NCBI GenBank assembly: GCA_002928495.1
Contig: PERF01000010.1
Location: 1-37,754, forward strand
Origin: Methylobacter sp.
GTDB taxonomy: Bacteria > Pseudomonadota > Gammaproteobacteria > Methylococcales > Methylomonadaceae
Direction: 5' to 3'
DNA length: 37,754 nucleotides
In this document: positions 17,628 to 25,849 of the stretch, piece after piece
Numbering within the stretch: the first letter of the stretch is position 1
Layout of the letters: the number at the start of each line of letters is the position of its first letter
The notes under the pieces: model-generated
Told to the model about the DNA's origin: nothing
What the model saw: the letters and a program-made list of their open reading frames with translations, nothing else
Databases searched by the model: none
Position numbers and translations under genes: made by a program

Positions 17628-20023
17628 CCCACAGGAAAAGGCTTGGCCATTTCCGGCTTTAGGGCGTCCAAAGGCACCGGTTTTCCGATTCCATAACCTT
17701 GTGCATAATCTACCCCAAGCAGCTTCAGTAAATCGAAAATTTGCCGGTTTTCAACAAATTCCGCGATGGTTTTTTTGCCCAGTACATGGCTGACTTCATT
17801 GATGGATCTAACCATCGCCAAATCCACTCTATCGTCAAGAATGCCTTTTACGAAAGTGCCATCAATTTTTAAAAAATCAACAGGAAAGCTTTTTAAGTAG
17901 GCGAACGACGACAACCCGCTGCCAAAATCATCCAGAGAAAACAAGCAGCCTATCTCCTTAAGTGAATTAATAAATTTAATAGCCGAAGATAAATTGGCTA
18001 TTGCGGCGGTTTCGGTAATTTCAAAACATATTTTATCGGCCGGTATCCGCCATTGGGTAAACTGCTCATGGACATAGGCCAGTACCGTTTCGTCGCAAAT
18101 CGATAACCCGGATAAATTTACCGAACACAGTGACAGTTTCGCTAAAAACTCAGGTTTCCCAGCCAACCATCTGAATAACTCGCCGATAACCCAACGGTCT
18201 AAATTGGGCGATAAGTTGTAGCGCTCTGCGGCCGGTAAAAACATGCCCGGGGCAATAATTTTGCCATCATCTTCCACATACCGGATCAGCGTCTCAAAAT
18301 GCAGGCCTTCAATGCCGAAACAGGCGGCAATCGGCTGGCCGAAAAGACAAAAACGGTTTTGCTCGATACCTTGGTGTATCTTGCTAACCCATTGCATTTC
18401 GCCTTGGCGCTTGACCAGTTCGATGTCATCCAAACTGTATAAATGCACCCGGTTACGGCCGCTGTCCTTGGCGGCATAGCAGGCGGCATCGGCTTCCCTG
18501 AACAAATCCAAGGCATTGGAGCTGAAGCGGTTGATCGCAACCATCCCGATACTCGCCGTCACCGAGTAGGCTGAGTTTTCCCAAAGAAATTGGAATTTAT
18601 TGACTATTTCCCGCAAGTTATTACCGGCATTAAATATTTGCCCGGCCGGGCAATTGCGGATCAACACCCCGAATTCATCACCACCCAGGCGCGCCGCCAA
18701 ATCGCCGCGCCGCAGGTGGGTTCTTAATAATTCACCCAATTGCCGGATAAGTTCATCGCCGGCCAAATGCCCGCAGGTATCGTTAATGACTTTAAACTGA
18801 TCGACATCCAGGTAACACAATAGATGCTCGGAACTTTCGGCTTGAGCATGATAGATCAGTTGATTGGCAAAATCCTCGAACTGGCGACGGTTTGCCAAGC
18901 CGGTAAGAACATCGTGACTGGACTGGTAGGCGATTTTTTCATTCAGCAGATACGCTTCGGTTATGTCTTCACAAACCAGTAATAAACCCAGGGTATGGTT
19001 TTCATTTTCGATAACACGGGCGGACTCCCTAACCCAAATAATTTGCCCGCCCTGGCGTGTCATCCTGATTTCCTGCCGGTGAATTTGCGAAGGCGTATCC
19101 ATGCAAAATTCAATAAAACCGCGCATGGTCTCCAAATCCTCGGGATGGGTATAAGCGTATACCAGCTGGTTTAACAGCTCATCCACACGGTAACCCAGTT
19201 GGTCGGCGCCGGAAGCATTGGCCGAAAGTATCCGGCCTTCCTGATTTAAATTTAAAATGATGGTCGGGTTATCGTCATACAGCGCCAGATAACGGTCCTT
19301 AGCCTGGGTTAGCGCCAGATTCTGCTGTTCGACTTTAGCCATGAGCCGGTTAAACGCATCCACCAACATCCCCAGCTCATCGTTATTGACCTTGGTAGCC
19401 CGTAATGAATAGTCCTTGGTCAAGGTCATGTTCTTTACCGTGCCCACCAAAGCGTCAATCGGTTTAGAGATAAGCTTCAGCACCGGGCTGGCCAGCATAA
19501 AAGTCACAATCGAAGTTAACAATAAAACCACGAATAAGGTCGCGATAAATTTTAGCTTGAGCCAGAATTTATCACCCAAGTCGGAGCGAATATAGACAGT
19601 TCCGGTTTTTTGGCCGTCAACCACCATAGGCTCGATAACCACCAACTGCAAACCATTGAAACCGGCTTGTTGAGTGCCAAGTGGTAGCGGGCAATCGGCT
19701 TGGTTGAGTATGGATTTACTAAACCAGGCAAAAATGGTATCGGTCTCGTCATAAACACAAGCCGCTATCACCTCGGGTAAACCTGCCAATACCAATAAGT
19801 TTTCCCCCGCCAGATTTTTATCATCAAACAGCAAGGCCGCATCGGTGCGACTGGCGATTCCTTTGGCGGTAATCTGCAAATCATGTTGCGCGCTGTCTTT
19901 GAATTGTTTAATTTCCAACACCGCTAAACACACGCTGGCGATTAACATGGACAGCAATCCCGAGAACATCAGGGCCAGCAACATTTTACCGTTGATGGAT
20001 AAGCCGCGGACCAGCTTAATCAT
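17624..20023 (-). CDS. Membrane GGDEF-EAL c-di-GMP enzyme with CHASE8, HAMP and PAS domains
   Basis: Inner-membrane protein of 799 residues expected to make and/or degrade cyclic di-GMP. Order: TM helix (14-36), a periplasmic CHASE8-like sensor (37-150) as in YfiN, TM helix (157-179), HAMP (180-235), PAS (245-360), GGDEF (370-530), EAL (545-790). The cyclase active site GGDEF (447-451) and the inhibitory I-site RRGD (438-441) are intact. In the EAL domain the first motif is ETLIR (Glu577), not EAL, but the other catalytic positions look present: Asn636, Glu668, Asp698-Asp699, Lys719, Glu755 and Gln775. Both activities are therefore possible. It overlaps yfiR by 8 nt and the receptor start by 4 nt. 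YfiR is the likely periplasmic partner. Confidence 0.93.
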   Translation of the reverse strand: MIKLVRGLSINGKMLLALMFSGLLSMLIASVCLAVLEIKQFKDSAQHDLQITAKGIASRTDAALLFDDKNLAGENLLVLAGLPEVIAACVYDETDTIFAWFSKSILNQADCPLPLGTQQAGFNGLQLVVIEPMVVDGQKTGTVYIRSDLGDKFWLKLKFIATLFVVLLLTSIVTFMLASPVLKLISKPIDALVGTVKNMTLTKDYSLRATKVNNDELGMLVDAFNRLMAKVEQQNLALTQAKDRYLALYDDNPTIILNLNQEGRILSANASGADQLGYRVDELLNQLVYAYTHPEDLETMRGFIEFCMDTPSQIHRQEIRMTRQGGQIIWVRESARVIENENHTLGLLLVCEDITEAYLLNEKIAYQSSHDVLTGLANRRQFEDFANQLIYHAQAESSEHLLCYLDVDQFKVINDTCGHLAGDELIRQLGELLRTHLRRGDLAARLGGDEFGVLIRNCPAGQIFNAGNNLREIVNKFQFLWENSAYSVTASIGMVAINRFSSNALDLFREADAACYAAKDSGRNRVHLYSLDDIELVKRQGEMQWVSKIHQGIEQNRFCLFGQPIAACFGIEGLHFETLIRYVEDDGKIIAPGMFLPAAERYNLSPNLDRWVIGELFRWLAGKPEFLAKLSLCSVNLSGLSICDETVLAYVHEQFTQWRIPADKICFEITETAAIANLSSAIKFINSLKEIGCLFSLDDFGSGLSSFAYLKSFPVDFLKIDGTFVKGILDDRVDLAMVRSINEVSHVLGKKTIAEFVENRQIFDLLKLLGVDYAQGYGIGKPVPLDALKPEMAKPFPVG

Positions 20024-20594
20024 TGTTTCCGCCTATGACTTCAGCCACTTCCAGCAGCTTGGCGCTAACCGATAAATCCGCCTGTTTTAATGACGGCAGA
20101 TTAATTTTCAGTTTGATCTTTCCGCCCTTATTGATGAAATCTATCATGCCGGGATAAGGTGACATGCCGTCAGGATTGTCTTCGGAAGGTGGCAAATTAT
20201 CTCTGACTACCAAAGTTCCTTTGGTAAAAACTTTGCCTTGCACTGAATTACTGACGAACAGAATATGGCAGTGCATTTCATCGGCATGCGTTATTCTGAA
20301 TAGTTTTATCGGACGACCTAAAGCGGTTTTGTTTTCGATAGGGTCAATGACTTCGCCAAAAGGATCGCTGCCCAAAATACATAAATTAAAACTTATGCCT
20401 GAGTCATTGGGCCAGGTGACAAACTTACTAAAGTTATAGAGGTAAGCGGCCTTAATTTTGTATTCGTTGTTAACTTCGCCGTCTGCAGAAACTTGGGCAA
20501 AAGTGCTGAACATTAAGCAACAAAAAATCCAAAGCGCGCTAAAAACGCTCCTGAATAACAAATTAAATACAGGCTTTACGATTTTTAATTGCAT
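20016..20594 (-). CDS. YfiR family periplasmic protein (DUF4154)
   Basis: The 192-residue protein has an N-terminal signal (LFRSVFSALWIFCCLMFSTF, cleavage probably near residue 35-38) and family features: YKIKAAYLYNFSKFVTWP, CILGSDPFG, GRPIKLFRI, and near the end KLKINLPSLKQADLSVSAKL. In Pseudomonas aeruginosa YfiR is a periplasmic repressor that holds the cyclase YfiN inactive and responds to redox state. Here the next gene encodes a YfiN-like membrane enzyme, overlapping by 8 nt, which supports the same role. A gap of 48 nt separates it from apeB upstream. Confidence 0.9.
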   Translation of the reverse strand: MQLKIVKPVFNLLFRSVFSALWIFCCLMFSTFAQVSADGEVNNEYKIKAAYLYNFSKFVTWPNDSGISFNLCILGSDPFGEVIDPIENKTALGRPIKLFRITHADEMHCHILFVSNSVQGKVFTKGTLVVRDNLPPSEDNPDGMSPYPGMIDFINKGGKIKLKINLPSLKQADLSVSAKLLEVAEVIGGNND

Positions 20595-20642
20595 AAGACT
20601 CTTGCCGGTTAGCTAAAAGCTTAGCCGAATGGGGAATTTTTG

Positions 20643-21947
20643 CTAGGTTGCAAAAAAGGTTTTCATGACTTTCGTGATATTGAAGTGATCATAAACTCCG
20701 GCGCTTTCCCGGATACTATGCATGGCCCATAGGGGATTACCAACATCGACCGTTCTAATGCCTAATCGCGCCGATAATATAGGGCCTATGGTACTGCCGC
20801 AGGGCAAGTCACAACGGTGTGAATATTTCTGAAAAGCCACGCCGGCCGCTTGACACCAACTGGCGAAATGAGCGCAGGAAATACTTTCCGTACTGTAACG
20901 CTGATTTGCATTGATTTTAATGACAGGCCCTTGATTGACAAAAACCTTATGATCGGGATCGTAGGCATTGGGAAAATTCGGCTGGTAAGCATGTGCCATA
21001 TCGGCACTGATCATAAAACTTTGTGCCAACGCCCGCGGTAAATCCTGTTGCTGCGATAATCCCAAGCTGAAACTGATGCGCATCAATACATCGGATAAAA
21101 AACTGCCGCCGGCACCTTTATGGCTATCGCTGCCGATTTCTTCGTGGTCGAAAAACGCGCAAACGAGGGTATTTCCCGAAGTTAGCACGGCTTCATCGAG
21201 CAAAGCCGATAACGCCGCATGACAAGACGCCAAATTATCCAACTGGCTGTCGGCGACAAATTCATTTTCAGCCCCCCAAAAACTGCCTGGTTGAGTATCG
21301 AAAACATTCAAATCCCACGACAAAATCCGGCCGGCATCGATGCTCAGGGTTTCCTGCAACAAATTTAAAAAATAGGCGCCCGGTAATTGGTCCTGAGTAA
21401 TCCGGGTCATTAACAACGGCAACTCAAACTGCTTTTGCAGCTTAAGTCCGTCTTCATTGACTGAGCGGTTCATGTGGATTGCCAAATTAGGCAAGCGTAA
21501 CAACGGCCTTTGTATATGCAGCAAACCGCTTTGCACGGTGCCTTGATCGCTTTGGTAGGCAACTCGCCCGGCCAGACTGAGATCCCGGTCGGTAAAAGTG
21601 GCTAAAATCGGGCCGCCGTAAATTTCTACCGCCAACCTAAGCATCCCGTCCATGGCCACCGGGATATTGGGTTTTACCCTCAGCCCCGGCGAATCGGTGT
21701 GTGCGCCGATAATTTTAAAACCCTGCTCGGCCAAGGGCTGTGTCCCGCACACAAAACTCACGATGGAAGAACCGTCACGAATGACGTAATACCGCCCGCC
21801 AGCATCTAACTGCCAGCTGTTATCTTCGTGTAAGCACTGAAAGCCCTGGTTGGACAGACGCTGCTCAATTGTCTCTACGGCATGCCAAGGACTAGGGCTT
21901 TGATCGACAAACGCCAATAAATCGTTGGCATGCTGGTGTGGAGTCAT
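20643..21947 (-). CDS. apeB: M18 family aminopeptidase
   Basis: Cytosolic zinc aminopeptidase that removes N-terminal residues, in this family often acidic ones. The 434 residues match the M18 norm (about 430). Visible zinc and catalytic motifs: [14 protein letters not shown] with a zinc His near residue 82, [11 protein letters not shown] with a metal-bridging Asp, [15 protein letters not shown] with the catalytic Glu pair, and [18 protein letters not shown]. The C-terminal [12 protein letters not shown] is typical. The ATG overlaps the repaired msrB stop (ATGA), so the two are probably translated together. Confidence 0.95.
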   Translation of the reverse strand: MTPHQHANDLLAFVDQSPSPWHAVETIEQRLSNQGFQCLHEDNSWQLDAGGRYYVIRDGSSIVSFVCGTQPLAEQGFKIIGAHTDSPGLRVKPNIPVAMDGMLRLAVEIYGGPILATFTDRDLSLAGRVAYQSDQGTVQSGLLHIQRPLLRLPNLAIHMNRSVNEDGLKLQKQFELPLLMTRITQDQLPGAYFLNLLQETLSIDAGRILSWDLNVFDTQPGSFWGAENEFVADSQLDNLASCHAALSALLDEAVLTSGNTLVCAFFDHEEIGSDSHKGAGGSFLSDVLMRISFSLGLSQQQDLPRALAQSFMISADMAHAYQPNFPNAYDPDHKVFVNQGPVIKINANQRYSTESISCAHFASWCQAAGVAFQKYSHRCDLPCGSTIGPILSARLGIRTVDVGNPLWAMHSIRESAGVYDHFNITKVMKTFFAT

Positions 21948-22338
21948 GGTTTGTCTTTAAAATCCAAAGACGCTGAGTTGATGCAATAACGCAAGCCGGT
22001 AGGTTTTGGGCCGTCTTCAAACACATGTCCCAAGTGCGAACCACAGGATTTACAGTTACTTCAACCCTGCGCATACCAAGACTGAGGTCGGAATGTTCGC
22101 TAATGCTGTGTTCCGACAGCTTATCCCAAAAACTCGGCCAGCCCGAACCTGAATTGTATTTGGTAACCGAATCAAACAAGGGGTTACCGCAACACGCACA
22201 GGTGTATACGCCGTCGTCCTTACAATCCAGAAACTTACCGGTAAACGGTCTTTCAGTAGCTTTATGACGGCAGATTTCAAATTGTTCCGGCGTTAATTTG
22301 TCGCGCCATTGTTCATCGTCAAAATTTTCATCCGTCAT
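21944..22338 (-). CDS. msrB: Peptide-methionine (R)-S-oxide reductase, 1-base frameshift
   Basis: Repairs the R-form of methionine sulfoxide in proteins. The protein starts at ATG 22338 with a strong ribosome-binding site (GGGAGG, 6 nt upstream). It has the zinc Cys pair in YTCACCG, then [10 protein letters not shown] and GMRRVEVT. At 22053/22054 one T is missing; restoring it gives [16 protein letters not shown] and the catalytic [11 protein letters not shown], ending at 21944. The repaired protein is 131 residues, the usual length, and its TGA overlaps the apeB ATG. As written the frame runs on into apeB with an unrelated tail. A base-calling error is the likely cause. Confidence 0.9.
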
Positions 22339-22406
22339 GTTCGCCTCCCGTGTTAATAATTGATTAATGCCTGCATGCAAGCGCATTAACAAGTTACCAG
22401 AACGCA

Positions 22407-23000
22407 TCATTTTGGCAACTCGCACATTTCCTCGGGCTTGCCGTAATCGACGCCGACACTGACGATAAAACTGGTTACCTGTTCAATGTCCATGGCCGAT
22501 TGCACTATTCTCGATTTATCGGCGATGACGGTAAACCCTGAAGTCGGGTTGGGCGAGGTAGGAATGAACAACACATACATTTCCTCGTACCGGTTGGTAA
22601 CGTAAGCGGGTACCCATAGCCCGGATTTCGGGTATTCGACGTAAACTATTTCCTTGGCAATGGAGTTTTCGTGAGAAGAAAACATATTGATTACTTTCTT
22701 GATCACCCGGTAAATAGTATTCAGCAGCGGAATACGTTCAATGACCCGGTCGAATGCGGCAATCGCCCAAAACTTGCCTTCCTTGGCAATTTTTTGACCA
22801 ATTAACACCAGGATCAAAAAACTGCTACCAAACAGCAGCACGGTGTAAATATAACTGTCGGAGTATCCATACACCATCTGCACCAGATCGGATACGATGT
22901 CTCTGACAAAAATCACTATCTGCAGAATCACCACAATGGGAATTACTGCAAAAATGCCGATTAATCCATAATTTAACAGTCTTTTTATAAACTCATTCAT
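22407..23000 (-). CDS. DUF502 family membrane protein
   Basis: Inner-membrane protein of unknown function, 197 residues. Two hydrophobic segments, YGLIGIFAVIPIVVILQIVI (about 11-30) and YTVLLFGSSFLILVLIGQ (about 52-69), are followed by family blocks ERIPLLNTIYRVIKKV, YVEYPKSGLWVPAYVT and FIPTSPNPTSGF. The start at 23000 has a strong ribosome-binding site (GAGAGGAG). It lies between phoR and msrB on the same strand but seems to have its own promoter. Confidence 0.9.
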   Translation of the reverse strand: MNEFIKRLLNYGLIGIFAVIPIVVILQIVIFVRDIVSDLVQMVYGYSDSYIYTVLLFGSSFLILVLIGQKIAKEGKFWAIAAFDRVIERIPLLNTIYRVIKKVINMFSSHENSIAKEIVYVEYPKSGLWVPAYVTNRYEEMYVLFIPTSPNPTSGFTVIADKSRIVQSAMDIEQVTSFIVSVGVDYGKPEEMCELPK

Positions 23001-23053
23001 GCTCCTCTCCAGCTAATAGTGGGTACCGTTTATTATTGTTTTCAAAACAGCTC

Positions 23054-23059
23054 ATTATA
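23054..23059 (-). promoter_or_regulatory. Putative -10 element before the DUF502 gene
   Basis: On the minus strand this is an exact TATAAT about 54 nt before the DUF502 start, inside the 107-nt gap after phoR. A convincing -35 is not visible (AGTGAA at a 17-bp spacing). It may start a transcript covering the DUF502 gene, msrB and apeB independently of PhoB. Confidence 0.4.
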
Positions 23060-23107
23060 AGCGAAATCAATCCGTTTTCACTGCCGGATGAATTTAGCCC
23101 GAATAAA

Positions 23108-24385
23108 TCAATTACAAATCCGGGATACAGGAAAGTAACAACTGAAACGGCTGCCTTTGCCAACTTTGCTGACGATGCCCAATTTGGCATCATGCCGCAT
23201 CAGTACATGCTTGACGATAGCCAGGCCTAAACCGGTACCTTGAATTTTTTTGTTGCGCTTGACTTCGGCACGGTAAAAACGTTCGGTGACTCTGGGAATG
23301 TCGGCCAATGCAATGCCTTCGCCAGAATCTTCCACATCCAGCACAACCGCCTCGTGGGTACGATGCCAACGGACTTTTACCACGGAATCCTCGGGCGAAT
23401 ACTTGAGTGCATTGCCAAGAAGATTAGTAAACGCGCTACGCAATTCCTGCACTTCACCCAGAATATGGGTATCGGCTTCCAGCGTCAGCTCGATACGCCT
23501 GGAGGCATTTTCCAGGGCATCACCTTCTTTACAGATTTGGCTTAATAAAGCAGGAACATCAATGCATTGAATGGTTTTTTTCTGAGTCTCCAAGCGCGCC
23601 AGTAACAACAAGTCGTCCACCAGATGCTGCATGCGTTCGGTTTGGTCTTTCATTTGCTGAACCGACTGGCTTAACAGCGAAGAGCTGCCGTCATCCATAT
23701 CCTGCAAGGTTTCCAGATAGCCTTTCAATACCGTCAGCGGGGTGCGTAACTCGTGGGAAACATTGGCAACAAAATCCTTACGCATGCGCTCCATTTTTTT
23801 CAGCTCGGTTACATCCTGCGCCAATAACAGCCGTAAACCGGAACTGTAACTCACGATACGCACTGCCAAGGTCACCCGGCTGTCCATGGGTGACGGCAGG
23901 ATAACCGCCTCCTTATAATTGCCGGCTTTGAGGTAATTGATAAACTCGGGGAAACGGATTAAATTGGGAATACGCTGACCCCGGTCGGAAGGCTTTAGGC
24001 CGAAAACTGAGTTGGCAGCTTTATTAGACCACTCAATCTGGTCATCGGTGTTAAGCACAATAGCCGCATCCGGCAAGGCCTCGGTGGATTTGCGGAACTG
24101 GTCAACCATTTTGCTTAGCTTGCGATTACGGCGTTTCTCGTTTTTTTTGATCCTATAGACGTGATAATAAATATCTTCCCAGATACCGCTGGCTTTTGGA
24201 TATTGTCGCTTACCACCCAAGGCAATCCATCGTTCAAAGCGGTTAATGTGCACAATCTGGTTAAGCAGAAAATAAACCGATACCAACAGCAGCCAGTAGG
24301 TAGTATGTCCGACGGTGGTGCCCGCCAGCAAAGCGGCCGATAACAACAGTAACGCCGTGCCAATTTCCTTGCGCCATCCCGCCAT
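23108..24385 (-). CDS. phoR: Phosphate regulon sensor histidine kinase
   Basis: Membrane sensor kinase that phosphorylates PhoB when phosphate is scarce. The 425 residues contain two N-terminal hydrophobic helices (about 9-25 and 28-45), a basic linker, a PAS domain (about 98-195) and a HisKA domain with His211 in NVSHELRTPLTVLKG. The ATPase domain shows LLGNALKYSPED, VEDSGEGIA and GTGLGLAIVKHVL. The lack of a large periplasmic domain and the PAS position are typical of PhoR. It starts 4 nt after the phoB stop. Confidence 0.95.
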   Translation of the reverse strand: MAGWRKEIGTALLLLSAALLAGTTVGHTTYWLLLVSVYFLLNQIVHINRFERWIALGGKRQYPKASGIWEDIYYHVYRIKKNEKRRNRKLSKMVDQFRKSTEALPDAAIVLNTDDQIEWSNKAANSVFGLKPSDRGQRIPNLIRFPEFINYLKAGNYKEAVILPSPMDSRVTLAVRIVSYSSGLRLLLAQDVTELKKMERMRKDFVANVSHELRTPLTVLKGYLETLQDMDDGSSSLLSQSVQQMKDQTERMQHLVDDLLLLARLETQKKTIQCIDVPALLSQICKEGDALENASRRIELTLEADTHILGEVQELRSAFTNLLGNALKYSPEDSVVKVRWHRTHEAVVLDVEDSGEGIALADIPRVTERFYRAEVKRNKKIQGTGLGLAIVKHVLMRHDAKLGIVSKVGKGSRFSCYFPVSRICN

Positions 24386-24389
24386 TGCG

Positions 24390-25082
24390 TTATTCCACCA
24401 GCAAGGAAAAACGGTATCCGAAACCTCGCACGGTTTGTACCAGATCCTCGCGCCCGTAAACTCCGAGAATTTTTCTTAATCGACGGATATGCACATCGAC
24501 CGTGCGCTCTTCGATATAAACGCTACGGCCCCAAACCTGGTCCAGCAACTGGGTACGGTTATAAACCTTATCGGGATGAGTCATGAAAAACTGCATAAGC
24601 CTGAACTCAGTGGGGCTGACATCCAATTGCTTGTCACCGATACTGAGCCGGTGCTGTTCGGTATCCAACACCATATCGCCAAGCACTATCTGCACTTGCC
24701 CGGTGATTTTGCCGCTACGGCGCAAAACCGCGCGGATACGGGCGATCAGTTCCTTGGGCGAAAATGGCTTGACCATGTAATCGTCCGCGCCGATTTCCAG
24801 GCCTTTGACTTTATCTTCTTCTTCGCCGCGCGCTGTCAGCAAAATAATCGGCACATCGCTGTACAATTGTTCTTTTTTTAACCGCCTGGCCCATTCCACA
24901 CCGCTCATGCCCGGCAGCATCCAATCGAGAACTATCAGATCCGGCACGGCTTGCTCAAGCGCTTTATGGCCTTCTTCGGCATCGGCTGCCGCGCATATCT
25001 TAAAACCGGCCTGCCCCAAAACCATCTCCAGCATGCCTCTGATTGCGTCCTCATCTTCAACAACAAGAATATTAAAAGACAT
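24390..25082 (-). CDS. phoB: Phosphate regulon response regulator
   Basis: OmpR/PhoB-class regulator that activates phosphate-starvation genes. The 230 residues have a receiver domain (1-120) with Glu9-Asp10, the phosphorylated Asp53 in VLDWMLPGMS, Thr83 and Lys105 (KPFSPKEL), and a winged-helix DNA-binding domain (about 130-228; SPTEFRLMQFF, RTVDVHIRRLRKIL). It heads the minus-strand run and is preceded by a PhoB box, implying autoregulation. Confidence 0.97.
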   Translation of the reverse strand: MSFNILVVEDEDAIRGMLEMVLGQAGFKICAAADAEEGHKALEQAVPDLIVLDWMLPGMSGVEWARRLKKEQLYSDVPIILLTARGEEEDKVKGLEIGADDYMVKPFSPKELIARIRAVLRRSGKITGQVQIVLGDMVLDTEQHRLSIGDKQLDVSPTEFRLMQFFMTHPDKVYNRTQLLDQVWGRSVYIEERTVDVHIRRLRKILGVYGREDLVQTVRGFGYRFSLLVE

Positions 25083-25139
25083 ATCGATAAGAACCCGAAA
25101 ATTAAAAACTTATTTTAACAAAATAGTCTTAATGAGATT

Positions 25140-25157
25140 ATGACAGCCGCATGACAA
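25140..25157 (-). promoter_or_regulatory. PhoB box upstream of phoB
   Basis: Reading the minus strand, two 7-bp direct repeats TTGTCAT and CTGTCAT are separated by 4 bp (GCGG), the exact geometry of the E. coli PhoB box, with 13 of 14 repeat bases matching CTGTCAT. A third weaker half-site, TCATTAA, follows at the same 11-bp period. The box ends 57 nt before the phoB start. The -10 region downstream (GACTAT or TATTTT) is poor, as expected for an activated promoter. The rest of 25083-25366 has no gene; CATAAT at 25327-25332 is a weak -10 candidate for mscL. Confidence 0.8.
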
Positions 25158-25366
25158 CGGCCGGTTCCGGTTGCCATACAAAGCTGATTTTTAACCCAGC
25201 TTGTGTATCGTTCCGAATAAATCGCCTGCATCGATTCTAACTCATACGCCCAAACAACGGCGGTCTTGTATTTAAAACCCGAACTTGCTAACGTTAAAAC
25301 GCGATAAGGCCACCTGCATCGCACAACATAATCAGGCCGAAAATAAAAATTTATTTGGAGAAAATC

Positions 25367-25792
25367 ATGAGTTTGATACAAGAATTTAAAGAATTTGCCG
25401 TTAAAGGCAATGCCGTGGACATGGCGGTAGGGGTGATCGTCGGCGCCGCTTTCGGTAAAGTGGTTTCATCTCTGGTTGCCGATGTATTTATGCCGCCTAT
25501 CGGTGTAGTGGTCGGCGGCGTGGATTTCACTAAGCTGGCGGTAACCATCAAGGAAGCCGCGGACAACGCGCCTGCCGTCACTTTGAATTACGGTATGTTT
25601 ATTCAGTCGATAGTGGACTTTACCATTATTGCTTTTGTGATTTTCCTCATGATCAAGATGATCAACAGCCTGAAGAAAGAGGAGCCTACCGCGCCCGAAC
25701 CGGCAGCGGAACCGGCCCCTACCAAAGAAGAACTGTTATTGACCGAAATCCGTGATTTGCTGGAAAAAACTTACATGAAACAAGGCCAATAA
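25367..25792 (+). CDS. mscL: Large-conductance mechanosensitive channel
   Basis: Pentameric inner-membrane emergency valve that opens under hypo-osmotic stress. The 141 residues begin with the amphipathic [15 protein letters not shown], then TM1 ([20 protein letters not shown]), a short periplasmic loop and TM2 ([17 protein letters not shown]), with a C-terminal bundle helix. A Pro/Ala/Glu linker ([14 protein letters not shown]) precedes that helix. The ATG at 25367 has GGAG 6 nt before it; the in-frame TTG at 25355 is rejected because it would overlap this site. Confidence 0.96.
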   Translation: MSLIQEFKEFAVKGNAVDMAVGVIVGAAFGKVVSSLVADVFMPPIGVVVGGVDFTKLAVTIKEAADNAPAVTLNYGMFIQSIVDFTIIAFVIFLMIKMINSLKKEEPTAPEPAAEPAPTKEELLLTEIRDLLEKTYMKQGQ

Positions 25793-25802
25793 CTAATCCG
25801 CC

Positions 25803-25839
25803 TGCCTTACCCTTACTACCGGGAGTATAGGGTAAGGCA
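25803..25839. terminator. Long hairpin between convergent mscL and clpB
   Basis: TGCCTTACCC (25803-25812) pairs perfectly with GGGTAAGGCA (25830-25839), and the inner TACT/AGTA extends the stem towards an ACCGGG loop, with one small bulge. It lies in the 57-nt gap between two convergent stop codons, so it could end both transcripts or protect 3' ends. Neither side has a T run, so it is not a standard intrinsic terminator. Confidence 0.5.
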
Positions 25840-25849
25840 ACGGTAACGC

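Noticed and set aside
20595-20642. Imperfect hairpin between apeB and yfiR as a terminator
   Set aside because: The stem has mismatches and no T run follows on the minus strand.
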